Positions 1-6,876 are shown, counted from the first letter of the stretch. The stretch is DNA of 9,041 bases from W0P28-013 sp963659365 (GCA_963659365.1 CAVKTI010000075.1:1-9041), one strand, 5' to 3'. Numbers and translations are program-made. The notes: generated by a model from the letters alone, not told the origin.

Positions 1-74
1 AAATGCGTGCGCTCCAAGGTCTTACCAAAAGTTGCATTTCTTAATTGAACTTGCGTTTTTTCGTGGGGCGGATT

Positions 75-105
75 TTTGCTGATAATAAAAAAAGAGTTAC
101 CTTTG
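75..105 (+). promoter_or_regulatory. Bacteroidota-type housekeeping promoter of the activase/dehydratase operon
   Basis: A -33 element TTTG (75-78) is followed after 19 bp by TACCTTTG (98-105), a full match to the Bacteroidota -7 consensus TAnnTTTG at its usual spacing. The transcription start would fall near 110-113. This gives a leader of about 55 nt before the ATG at 167. No ribosome binding site is visible upstream of that ATG, which is usual in this phylum. Confidence 0.75.
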
Positions 106-111
106 CAGCGG

Positions 112-131
112 ATTTAATAAGTCTATTAAAT
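112..131. promoter_or_regulatory. Inverted repeat at the transcription start, candidate TetR operator
   Basis: ATTTAATA-AGTC-TATTAAAT is a perfect 8-bp-arm palindrome with a 4-nt spacer. It starts 6 bp downstream of the -7 element, so it covers the expected transcription start. One more TATTAAA half-site lies at 137-143, 13 bp after the one at 124-130. A repressor bound here would block initiation, and the third gene of the operon encodes a TetR-family protein, so autoregulation is the simplest reading. The palindrome is seen directly; the link to the TetR protein is inference. AT-rich palindromes also arise by chance. Confidence 0.45.
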
Positions 132-166
132 AAACCTATTAAAATGTAACTTGTTGAAAATCAGCA

Positions 167-1951
167 ATGATGAAACGATACAGCATTGGAATTGACATCG
201 GTTCGACGACGCTAAAAATAGCCGTTTTGGACGAGCAGGGCGCACTGCTCCACTCCGACTACCGCCGACACAACGCCGACATACGCCAAGCGGGCTACGC
301 CACAGCCAAGCGGCTGCACGACGCACTCGGCGACTGCACGCTCGACATTGTGCTGACGGGCTCGGTGGGCATGGGATTTGCCGAGCGGCTCGACTGCGCT
401 TTTGTGCAGGAGGTGGTGGCCGCTGCCGAGACTATCAAACAGCGTTATCCCGAAGTGCGTACCTTTGTCGATATGGGCGGCGAGGACTCGAAAATGATTT
501 TTTTCGACGAAGGGAAAGCCCCCGACATCCGCATGAACGGCAGTTGCGCTGGCGGCACAGGCGCGTTTATCGACCAAACGGCATCGCTCTTTGGCATCGA
601 GACCAGCGCACTGAACGCACTCGCGGCCGAAGCACACACTATTTATCCTATCGCCTCGCGGTGCGGCGTGTTTTCGAAAACCGATATTCAAAATTTGGCG
701 GCACGCAATGTCAGTCGCGCCGACATCGCTGCTTCGGTATTCAATGCGGTGGCCATGCAGGTGTTGGCATCGTTGGCACGCGGCCGCGACATTGTGCCAA
801 AACTCTTTCTGTGCGGCGGCCCGTTCGCTTTTCTGCCCGAACTGAAAAAGAGTTTTCTCAACGCATTCGGTTTGACCGAAAACGACTGCATTGCGCCCGA
901 ACACGCGCAACTGATTCCTGCCATCGGCTGCGCCCTGCTAGCCAAGACGCACGCCAAACGCTCGGTGCGATTGGCAGAAATTATTGCGGTATTGCGCTCG
1001 GAGAAAAACGCCACAACGGCCATTAATATGGAGCATCGGTTGCCGCCGCTGTTCGCCTCGAAAGCCGACTACGACGATTGGTTTCGGCGCAAACAAGGCC
1101 ACGATGTGCCGCGCGCAAAATTCGACACAAGCACGCCAAACGCCTATTTTCTCGGTATCGATTCGGGCAGCACAACCACCAAAATCGTGCTGCTCAACGC
1201 CGATGGTAAGGTGGTTTACACCGACTATCGCCACAACAACGGCGACAGTTTCAAGACCTTTTCGGAGGCGTTGCAAAAACTCCACGCCAGCGCCACAACG
1301 CCCGAAAATGTTGCCATTGCAGCGAGTTGCGCCACAGGCTACGGCGAAAATCTATTGCGTACGGCTTTCGGGCTCGATTTCGGCATTGTAGAAACGATGG
1401 CGCACTTTTTGGCCGCCAAAAAGATTGAGCCGCAGGTGTCGTTTGTACTCGACATTGGCGGGCAGGATATGAAAGCCATTTTTGTGGAACACGGCTCTAT
1501 CAGGCGCATCGAGATAAACGAGGCCTGCTCGTCGGGCTGCGGTTCGTTCATCGAAACATTTGCCAACATGCTGGGTTACAGCGTTTCCGACTTTGCCCAG
1601 ATGGCCGTTACCGCGCCGCACCCATACGACCTCGGCACGCGCTGCACCGTTTTTATGAATTCGAAAGTGAAACAGGCCATGCGCGAAGGCGTTGCAGTGG
1701 CCGATATTGCCGCTGGATTCAGTTATTCGGTGGTGAAAAACTGCCTATTCAAAGTGCTGAAACTGAAGTACACCGACGAACTCGGCAAGAAAATTGTGGT
1801 TCAAGGTGGCACATTCCGCAACCATTCGATTGCGCGCGCGCTCGAACTGCAAACTGGCTGCGATGTGTCGTTTTGCGACCTGCCCGAACTGATGGGCGCA
1901 TACGGCGCAGCACTCTACGCCAAACGACAACACGAAAAAAAGACGCTATGA
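167..1951 (+). CDS. Tandem-domain 2-hydroxyacyl-CoA dehydratase activase (BadF/BadG/BcrA/BcrD ATPase family)
   Basis: This 594-residue cytoplasmic protein has two complete ASKHA ATPase domains of the BcrAD/BadFG family (about 4-262 and 326-586). Each opens with a phosphate-binding loop (GIDIGSTTLK at 8-17, GIDSGSTTTK at 330-339) and has a second nucleotide motif (DMGGEDSK, DIGGQDMK). In HgdC-type activases a homodimer holds one [4Fe-4S] cluster with two cysteines per subunit. Here both domains keep them: C127 and C166, then C454 and C493, each pair 39 residues apart. One chain could therefore bind an intramolecular cluster. Its role would be ATP-driven transfer of a low-potential electron to a dehydratase or reductase. 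The next gene overlaps its stop by ATGA and is the obvious partner. ATG at 167 is chosen because it follows the promoter; the adjacent ATG at 170 is equally possible. Substrate unknown. Confidence 0.9.
   Translation: MMKRYSIGIDIGSTTLKIAVLDEQGALLHSDYRRHNADIRQAGYATAKRLHDALGDCTLDIVLTGSVGMGFAERLDCAFVQEVVAAAETIKQRYPEVRTFVDMGGEDSKMIFFDEGKAPDIRMNGSCAGGTGAFIDQTASLFGIETSALNALAAEAHTIYPIASRCGVFSKTDIQNLAARNVSRADIAASVFNAVAMQVLASLARGRDIVPKLFLCGGPFAFLPELKKSFLNAFGLTENDCIAPEHAQLIPAIGCALLAKTHAKRSVRLAEIIAVLRSEKNATTAINMEHRLPPLFASKADYDDWFRRKQGHDVPRAKFDTSTPNAYFLGIDSGSTTTKIVLLNADGKVVYTDYRHNNGDSFKTFSEALQKLHASATTPENVAIAASCATGYGENLLRTAFGLDFGIVETMAHFLAAKKIEPQVSFVLDIGGQDMKAIFVEHGSIRRIEINEACSSGCGSFIETFANMLGYSVSDFAQMAVTAPHPYDLGTRCTVFMNSKVKQAMREGVAVADIAAGFSYSVVKNCLFKVLKLKYTDELGKKIVVQGGTFRNHSIARALELQTGCDVSFCDLPELMGAYGAALYAKRQHEKKTL
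1936..1951 (+). promoter_or_regulatory. ATGA stop/start overlap with an upstream phased A-AAA-AAG slippery heptamer
   Basis: The activase stop TGA (1949-1951) overlaps the ATG (1948-1950) of the next gene, a layout typical of termination-reinitiation coupling. Just upstream, 1936-1942 reads A AAA AAG with AAA and AAG as in-frame activase codons. This is the heptamer used for -1 frameshifting in E. coli dnaX. A -1 slip continues as Asp-Ala-Met and joins the downstream gene with no intervening stop. I see no strong hairpin 5-9 nt downstream and no SD-like stimulator upstream, so coupling is well supported but frameshifting is only a possibility. Confidence 0.5.
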
Positions 1952-4434
1952 ATCTGAACGACCTACTCACAACAAGCTCATACACAGCGGATTTTGAGAC
2001 TTGCAGCGGCTGCGAAAACCACTGCCGTGTCAAACTGTTTCGCTTTGCCAATGGGCATACTTATGCGTCGGGCAACAACTGCGAAAAAGTCTATTCAAAC
2101 GCCAAAGAATCGGCACAAAAAGGCGCAAATATGTTCGCCGAAAAGTACCGATTGCTGTTCGGGCGCAAGCCAACGCCGCTCTGCACAACGCGACGCAACT
2201 GCGTTATCGGCATTCCGCGCGGACTCGGCATCTACGAGAATTTTCCCTTTTGGCACGCCCTATTCACCGCCTGCGGATTCGAGGTGGTGCTGTCGCGCCC
2301 TTCGACCACCAAACTCTACGAAAGCGGCTTGCGCACAGTGATGGCCGACAACATCTGCTTTCCCGCCAAACTGATGCACGGCCATGTCGAAGATTTGGCG
2401 GCGCGGCGTGTCGATCGGATTTTCTATCCGTGGGTGGTTTACGAGCGCAAAGAGAACGAACACGCCAAAAATAGTTTCAACTGCCCTATTGTGAGTGGCT
2501 ACAGCGATGTGCTGAAAAGTGCCATCGACACGCAAAAACGCTACAACATTCCGTTCGATGCACCTGTGGTGTCGTTCAACGATGCGCAACTGCTCGAAAA
2601 ATCGTGTGTGGAGTATCTGCAAACGCTCGGCGTGCCGAAATCGCTGGCGCGTAAGGCGGTGGCGGTGGCACAAAAGGCGCAAAACGACTATTTGGCGCAA
2701 CTCACGCAGCGCAATCACGAAATTTTGGCGCGCGCCACCGCCGAAGGACGCACCGTCATTCTGCTGGCTGGCCGCCCCTACCACACCGATCCGCTGGTCG
2801 AACACAAAATAGCGCAATCCATCGCCGACATGGGCATCGATGTGATAACCGAGCATATTGCTTCGGACGACAGCAGCGATGTTTTCGGGCAACTGAACGC
2901 GCTCAGCCAGTGGGCGTACCCAAACCGTCTGTTCAAAGCGGCAAATTTTGCAGCGCAATGGAAAAATCGAAACTTGCAATTTGTAGAACTGACGAGTTTT
3001 GGCTGCGGTCCCGATGCATTCATTTTGGACGAAGTGAACGCCATTCTGCACCGCCACGGCAAAAATCTCACCGTGCTGAAAATCGACGATGTGAACAGCA
3101 TTGGCTCGCTGCAACTGCGTATTCGCTCGTTGGTAGAATCGACCAAAGAGATTCCGCAAAACGAAAAAACAGAAGAGAAACCCTACATCACCACCAAAAT
3201 TTTCGGCTTCGAAGACCGTCGGCGCACGCTAGTAGCCCCCTACTTTGCAGAGGGTTATTCCGAATTTTTACCGCCGATATTCCAACGCGCTGGCTACCGC
3301 TTAGTCAATCTGCCGATGGCTAACCAAGCCGATGCTGAAACAGGTTTGCGTTATGCCAACAACGACATCTGTTACCCTGCCACACTGGTGGTTGGCAGCA
3401 TTGTCAACGCCCTGCAAAGCGGACAATTTCGGCGCGACGAAACAGCCATCATCATCACACAGACAGGCGGTCAGTGCCGCGCCAGCAACTACTATGCGCT
3501 CATCAAAAATGCGCTAGTGGCGGCTGGTTACAGCGATATTCCTGTGGTTTCGTTGGCTACAGGCGAAGGCATCAACAATGTGCAGCCTGGTTTCGAAATC
3601 GAACGGCGAAAAATAGCGAAAATACTCGCAACGACGCTTTTTTATGCCGACTGCATCGCCAAACTCTACTACGCCACGGCTGTGCGCGAAACGCAAACTG
3701 GCGCAGCCCGCAAGTTGCGCGACGGCTACATCGAGGCGGCACTGCCAATCGTGGCACATGGCGACGCAAAAGCGTTGTATGCCCTGCTGCAAAAGGCTGC
3801 CGACGATTTCACCGCCATCACCGATGCCCAGAAACGCACGCCTGTGGTCGGGTTGGTGGGCGAAATCTATGTGAAATACAACAGTTTCAGCCACAAATGC
3901 GTGGTCGATTGGTTGGTGCAACAAGGCGTTGAGGTGGTGCCGCCCGCCATTTCGGGCTTTTTCTCCACCTCGTTTGCCAGCAAGCACATCAACCGACGGC
4001 TCAACATCAAACGCGAAAAACAGCCGCTGTGGCTCACCGACCTGATTTATCGCTACATCGACAAGTGTGCAAAAAAATGCGACAAAATCTGCGCCAAGCA
4101 CCCATTTTACCGACCATTCGTCAGCATTTTCGACTACGAAAAACTCTCGGAACAGGTCATTTGTGGTGCCGCCGACTTTGGCGAAGGGTGGTTTCTGCCC
4201 GGCGAAATATGCCATTTGGCCGAACATGGCGTGCAGAATGTCATCAGTTTGCAACCGTTTGGCTGCATCGCCAACCACATCATTTCGAAAGGCATCGAAA
4301 AACGCATCAAGCAGGTCTATCCGCAGTTGAGCCTGCTCTTTCTCGACTTCGACAGCAGCACTTCGGAGGCCAATATCTACAACCGATTGCATTTTATTGT
4401 CGAAAATTGCAAAAATCAACTAAAAAATGCGTAA
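1948..4434 (+). CDS. 2-hydroxyacyl-CoA dehydratase-like iron-sulfur protein (DUF2229 plus HGD-D-like regions)
   Basis: This 828-residue protein resembles the C-terminal part of the long acyl-CoA dehydratase/activase proteins of Bacteroidales and Clostridia. It starts with a cysteine cluster (C19, C22, C26, C45; CSGCENHC), then a DUF2229-like region (about 80-360) and an HGD-D-like region (about 420-820). The two large parts look like a diverged internal duplication: ADNICFPAK (133-141) matches NNDICYPAT (471-479), and SFGCGPD (350-356) matches PFGCIAN (770-776). Conserved cysteines C137, C179, C353, C475, C510 and C773 are plausible Fe-S ligands. There is no signal peptide or membrane segment, so it is cytoplasmic and probably works with the activase upstream. 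ATG 1948 is chosen for the ATGA overlap and because homology begins right after it; an in-frame ATG at 1873 would lie deep inside the activase gene. The reaction cannot be named: CoA-thioester dehydration and a double-cubane-cluster reductase role are both open. Confidence 0.85.
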   Translation: MNLNDLLTTSSYTADFETCSGCENHCRVKLFRFANGHTYASGNNCEKVYSNAKESAQKGANMFAEKYRLLFGRKPTPLCTTRRNCVIGIPRGLGIYENFPFWHALFTACGFEVVLSRPSTTKLYESGLRTVMADNICFPAKLMHGHVEDLAARRVDRIFYPWVVYERKENEHAKNSFNCPIVSGYSDVLKSAIDTQKRYNIPFDAPVVSFNDAQLLEKSCVEYLQTLGVPKSLARKAVAVAQKAQNDYLAQLTQRNHEILARATAEGRTVILLAGRPYHTDPLVEHKIAQSIADMGIDVITEHIASDDSSDVFGQLNALSQWAYPNRLFKAANFAAQWKNRNLQFVELTSFGCGPDAFILDEVNAILHRHGKNLTVLKIDDVNSIGSLQLRIRSLVESTKEIPQNEKTEEKPYITTKIFGFEDRRRTLVAPYFAEGYSEFLPPIFQRAGYRLVNLPMANQADAETGLRYANNDICYPATLVVGSIVNALQSGQFRRDETAIIITQTGGQCRASNYYALIKNALVAAGYSDIPVVSLATGEGINNVQPGFEIERRKIAKILATTLFYADCIAKLYYATAVRETQTGAARKLRDGYIEAALPIVAHGDAKALYALLQKAADDFTAITDAQKRTPVVGLVGEIYVKYNSFSHKCVVDWLVQQGVEVVPPAISGFFSTSFASKHINRRLNIKREKQPLWLTDLIYRYIDKCAKKCDKICAKHPFYRPFVSIFDYEKLSEQVICGAADFGEGWFLPGEICHLAEHGVQNVISLQPFGCIANHIISKGIEKRIKQVYPQLSLLFLDFDSSTSEANIYNRLHFIVENCKNQLKNA

Positions 4435-4458
4435 CTTTACCCACCAAACTACACCACT

Positions 4459-5091
4459 ATGAATAGAGAAATTTCGCTCGAAGAGCAGATTTTGGAAGCC
4501 GCCGAAGAACTTTTTCTCGAAAAAGGATTTGCAGGCACATCGACCACCGACATTGCGCGCAAAGTGGGCTGCAACCAAGCGTTGGTGCACTACTATTTCA
4601 GAACGAAAGACAACCTTTTTGAACAAATTTTTCTGAAAAAAATGGAGTTTTCGCTCTCGTGCGCCGACATGTACCGAACCACATTCAACGGCGATTTCAG
4701 AGAACTGATTGTGGCACTTATCTCGCAGTATTTCAAGATGTTACAAGAAAATCGTCGGTTGCCATTTTTCATTTTGAGCGAACTCATCATCAACGACAAA
4801 CGGCGCGAATTTATCCGCCGCCACATCATCGAAAACGAGCATCGGCAGACGGTTTACTACACTTTCGACAAGTTGGTGCAGAGCGAGGCCGCCAAGGGCA
4901 ATATCCGCCCCATCGACACGCTCGACCTGCTGCTGAACATCGTTTCGCTCACGGTTTCGACCTTCATTGTGCTGCCCATTTACGCCGATTGGCTGCAAAA
5001 AAACGAGGAGGAGCAGCGCGCTTTTGTCGAGCACCGCAAAACGACGATCATTGCGATGATTATGTCCGACCTTGCGCCGCAGCCAAAATAA
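4459..5091 (+). CDS. TetR/AcrR-family transcriptional regulator
   Basis: This 210-residue protein has the classic TetR N-terminal DNA-binding domain. Helix 1 is around residues 6-23 (ILEAAEELFLEKGF). The helix-turn-helix spans about 28-48 (TTDIARKVGCNQALVHYYF), ending in the characteristic YYFxTKxxL stretch. Residues 60-205 form a variable helical ligand-binding and dimerisation region typical of the family in length; the ligand cannot be read from it. It starts 24 bp after the dehydratase-like gene on the same strand, with no convincing promoter between, so it is probably the last gene of that operon. Its likely target is the palindrome at 112-131, which would make it an autoregulator of the operon, perhaps responding to an acyl-CoA or aromatic/organic acid. 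Target and inducer are inference. Confidence 0.9.
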   Translation: MNREISLEEQILEAAEELFLEKGFAGTSTTDIARKVGCNQALVHYYFRTKDNLFEQIFLKKMEFSLSCADMYRTTFNGDFRELIVALISQYFKMLQENRRLPFFILSELIINDKRREFIRRHIIENEHRQTVYYTFDKLVQSEAAKGNIRPIDTLDLLLNIVSLTVSTFIVLPIYADWLQKNEEEQRAFVEHRKTTIIAMIMSDLAPQPK

Positions 5092-5143
5092 AAGCGACAC
5101 CGCCTTTCTTGACGATGCCGCTCCAAATTGCAATAGTTTCGGG

Positions 5144-5773
5144 CTATTCCACAATTTTTGCCTCTTCGATGTCGAACTCTTTGAGCCGCTCGTTGAAGTA
5201 TTTGTGTATGCTCCGCAGGCGGAAAGCGATGTAACACATATCGATGCCCGCCACCAGCAAGGCGCAGCCCGTAAGCAGCACCACCACCACCGATGTGCCA
5301 ATGGCGAAAGGCTTTATCAGAATCAGAATGGACAAGATGAGCAGCAGCACGCCGCCGAAAATTGTCCAACCGCTGCCTGGCACACGAAAAGTGCTCAAAT
5401 CGCTGGCAAAACCGATGACCATGAAACTGTGGTACATCAGCCAAAAGCCCAGCACAAACGGCAACACAAGCAGTGTAACATCGGGTTGGCAGCAGAGAAA
5501 AATGCCCAGCAGCAAATCGACAATGCCGCCCACAACCACATAGCCGCGCGTCAGGAAATAGTTGCGGCTACTGGTGGCCAACGCCAACTGCACCACGCCC
5601 GAAACCAGCATAGCCACACCAAACAAAAGGCTCAACGCCACATAACTTTCTGCAGGATAGCAGAATACCACGATGCCAGCCGCCACCAAAAGCAGCCCTG
5701 CCAGCAAGAGCAACCACCAATTTTTAACAGCGCGGCGCGCTTTGTCGGCCGCATGCATCAAAATGTTTCGCAT
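5144..5773 (-). CDS. HdeD family (DUF308) six-helix inner membrane protein
   Basis: The 209-residue protein has six predicted transmembrane segments, roughly residues 19-37, 43-66, 76-95, 99-121, 134-153 and 157-184. They are arranged as three helix pairs with glycine-rich turns, as in DUF308 proteins. A short basic N-terminus (KARRAVKNWW) and an acidic/basic cytoplasmic tail (about 185-209) flank them. E. coli HdeD is associated with acid resistance at high cell density, but the molecular function of the family is not established and no acid-stress genes lie nearby. The start at 5773 gives the full N-terminus; a second ATG five codons in (5758) is also possible. It is convergent with the TetR gene (52 bp between stops). 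Its upstream region carries a strong sigma-54 promoter, which suggests activator-dependent stress or nutrient control. Confidence 0.88.
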   Translation of the reverse strand: MRNILMHAADKARRAVKNWWLLLLAGLLLVAAGIVVFCYPAESYVALSLLFGVAMLVSGVVQLALATSSRNYFLTRGYVVVGGIVDLLLGIFLCCQPDVTLLVLPFVLGFWLMYHSFMVIGFASDLSTFRVPGSGWTIFGGVLLLILSILILIKPFAIGTSVVVVLLTGCALLVAGIDMCYIAFRLRSIHKYFNERLKEFDIEEAKIVE

Positions 5774-5817
5774 AGTTTAAGTTTTGTTTTTAGAGTTTAA
5801 CGTTCTAACTGAATAAC

Positions 5818-5833
5818 TGCAATATCCGTGCCA
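5818..5833 (-). promoter_or_regulatory. Sigma-54 (RpoN) -24/-12 promoter of the HdeD-family gene
   Basis: The minus strand from 5833 to 5818 reads TGGCACGGATATTGCA. This matches the sigma-54 consensus TGGCACR-N4-TTGCW at every defined position, with the essential GG-N10-GC spacing. Initiation about 12 nt beyond the -12 element would fall near 5807, leaving a leader of about 34 nt to the ATG at 5773. No TAnnTTTG element is visible in this intergenic region. An enhancer-binding activator is required in such systems; its site would be expected further upstream, inside the 3' part of the TraB/GumN gene, and I cannot identify it. Confidence 0.75.
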
Positions 5834-5855
5834 AACATCTGCTATTCCAAAATTC

Positions 5856-5899
5856 AAAAATCACTACAATGCAATTTATAGAAATCCCCTTAAAGTGAT
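5856..5899 (-). terminator. Possible weak terminator after the TraB/GumN-family gene
   Basis: On the minus strand, six nt after the stop, ATCACT (5899-5894) can pair with AGTGAT (5865-5860), which runs directly into a five-T tract (5860-5856). The 28-nt loop is long and the stem AT-rich. This may be an incidental pairing rather than an efficient intrinsic terminator. Confidence 0.25.
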
Positions 5900-5904
5900 G
5901 CGAA

Positions 5905-6780
5905 CTATTTTTTCACTGGTTTCACCTTGTAGCCTGCTCGGCGCAATAGGTTGATGAGGCCGTTTTCGCCCGCCAAATGCAGTGCGCCCACCGCCACAAA
6001 GCAGGGGCGTTCGTGCATCAGTTGCGGCAGGCGGCGTGCCCAAGCGTCGTTGCGCTCGTCAATCATGCCAAATTTTTCCTGTTGTGTTGGGGCATATTGG
6101 GTGGTGTCGCTGTTGTAGAACGCCAAAAGTCCGTCCAAATCGCCTTGCCGATAGAGGCGGTTCAGTTGCGCCATGTCGGCAGCCGCATCGGCCGATTGCT
6201 CCACCGTTCCAACCAGCAGAAACGCCTGACGCTGAAGCGTTTGCGCATTGTAGAGCAACGCAATTTGCTCATCGACCGTTTCCAATCCGACTATCGGAAT
6301 GTTTTTTTGTGCCGCCACCTGCTGAAAAAACGAATCGAGTTGCCAATCATCGCTCTGCGTGGGCAACTGCTGCCGATAGAGTTCCAGCGCATACAAGTTC
6401 GAAATCATGGCAGGTTTTAGCCCTGCCAGTTCGGTCAGCCCCATGCCAAGCACGCTGCGCAACGCCGAATCGACGCGCTGGTAATCGCTCGCCGAAAAAA
6501 GTTCGCGCATAGTGATGTAGTTCGGCATACGCGCTCCGTCGGTCATCTTTTTGAGCAGCGTGGGGTCGTCCACCGCCACTTCGCCCACCACCGCACGGCA
6601 AGCATTGAACGCCCGATAGACGCCCTGCACCGAATCGAGATAGGAAGCCGACATCAGGTGATGCGTGCCAAACAGATACGATTTGTAGGGCAAGCCATTG
6701 CCCGAAACCTCCCACAGCAACTGCGCGCCCGCACTGCACCACACGCACATCGCCACAAAAAATAACGCCAAACGCCTCAT
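5905..6780 (-). CDS. Secreted TraB/GumN-family protein
   Basis: The 291-residue product begins with a Sec signal peptide (MRRLALFFVAMCVWCSAGA, likely cleaved before Q20). It then shows the hallmarks of the TraB/GumN family: the opening LLWEVSGNG with SYLFGTHHLM (GTHH at 38-41), a conserved Glu at 67, GLET at 165-168, RN at 243-244, and the C-terminal GALHLAG (265-271) followed by GLINLLRRAGY. The conserved histidine and glutamate motifs are shared with the TIKI metalloprotease fold, so a metal-dependent hydrolase is plausible, but bacterial members lack a settled function. The frame stays open up to an ATG at 7044 through repeat DNA. The start at 6780 is preferred because it gives the signal peptide and sits just downstream of a -7 element at 6800-6807. 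Expected location: periplasm or outer membrane side. Confidence 0.87.
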   Translation of the reverse strand: MRRLALFFVAMCVWCSAGAQLLWEVSGNGLPYKSYLFGTHHLMSASYLDSVQGVYRAFNACRAVVGEVAVDDPTLLKKMTDGARMPNYITMRELFSASDYQRVDSALRSVLGMGLTELAGLKPAMISNLYALELYRQQLPTQSDDWQLDSFFQQVAAQKNIPIVGLETVDEQIALLYNAQTLQRQAFLLVGTVEQSADAAADMAQLNRLYRQGDLDGLLAFYNSDTTQYAPTQQEKFGMIDERNDAWARRLPQLMHERPCFVAVGALHLAGENGLINLLRRAGYKVKPVKK

Positions 6781-6799
6781 CGCACAATAGTTCTTTGTG

Positions 6800-6807
6800 C
6801 AAAGGTA
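6800..6807 (-). promoter_or_regulatory. -7 element of the TraB/GumN-family gene
   Basis: The minus strand reads TACCTTTG from 6807 to 6800, the same octamer as in the promoter at 98-105. At the expected -33 position (6830-6827) there is only TTTT in place of TTTG. Transcription would start near 6794, leaving a very short leader of about 14 nt before the ATG at 6780. This element also argues against any translation start upstream of it. Confidence 0.6.
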
Positions 6808-6832
6808 GTGCATTTTTTTGAGAAAAAAAATG

Positions 6833-6876
6833 AGTTGAAAGTTTGTAAAGTGTATAAAGTTGAAAGTTTGTAAAGT
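6833..6876. repeat. Two 19-bp direct repeats of AAAGTTTG-type sequence
   Basis: AGTTGAAAGTTTGTAAAGT occurs at 6833-6851 and again, identically, at 6858-6876, a 25-bp period. A degraded third copy (AGTTAAAAGTTT) starts at 6874. Internally each copy is made of approximate 8-9-bp AAAGTT units. The block lies immediately upstream of the promoter of the TraB/GumN-family gene, next to its -33 region. No coding role is apparent. Confidence 0.8.

Noticed and set aside
1..74. Remains of an upstream gene or a divergent promoter at the left edge
   Set aside because: No frame with recognisable sequence, no full -7 element and no hairpin terminator; nothing can be supported from 74 bases.
212..910. 232-codon open frame antisense to the activase
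   Set aside because: The sense strand encodes conserved ATPase and cysteine motifs across this stretch; the antisense frame shows no recognisable domain and is explained by the codon usage of the sense gene.
2260..3159. 299-codon open frame antisense to the dehydratase-like gene
   Set aside because: Shadow of a strongly conserved sense gene, with no promoter and a Cys/His/Arg-rich composition typical of antisense translation.
3514..4419. 301-codon open frame antisense to the dehydratase-like gene
   Set aside because: Same reasoning; it lies opposite conserved HGD-type motifs and has no recognisable family.
4407..4440. Possible separate promoter for the TetR gene (TTG at 4407-4409, TAACTTTA at 4432-4439)
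   Set aside because: The -7 box lacks the final G, the spacing of 22 bp is long, and the expected transcript start would fall close to the ATG; operon transcription is simpler.
4712..4727. Sigma-54-like GG-N10-GC match inside the TetR gene
   Set aside because: It is intragenic, its -12 part is TCGCA rather than TTGCA, and no suitably placed + strand gene follows.
5132..5148. Small hairpin AATAG/CTATT between the convergent TetR and HdeD genes as a terminator
   Set aside because: Only five AT-rich pairs with a seven-base loop and no T tract in either direction.
5072..5800. 242-codon + strand frame rich in Gln, Asn and His opposite the HdeD-family gene
   Set aside because: The composition is what results from reading the complement of hydrophobic transmembrane codons; the minus frame has six clear membrane helices and a promoter.
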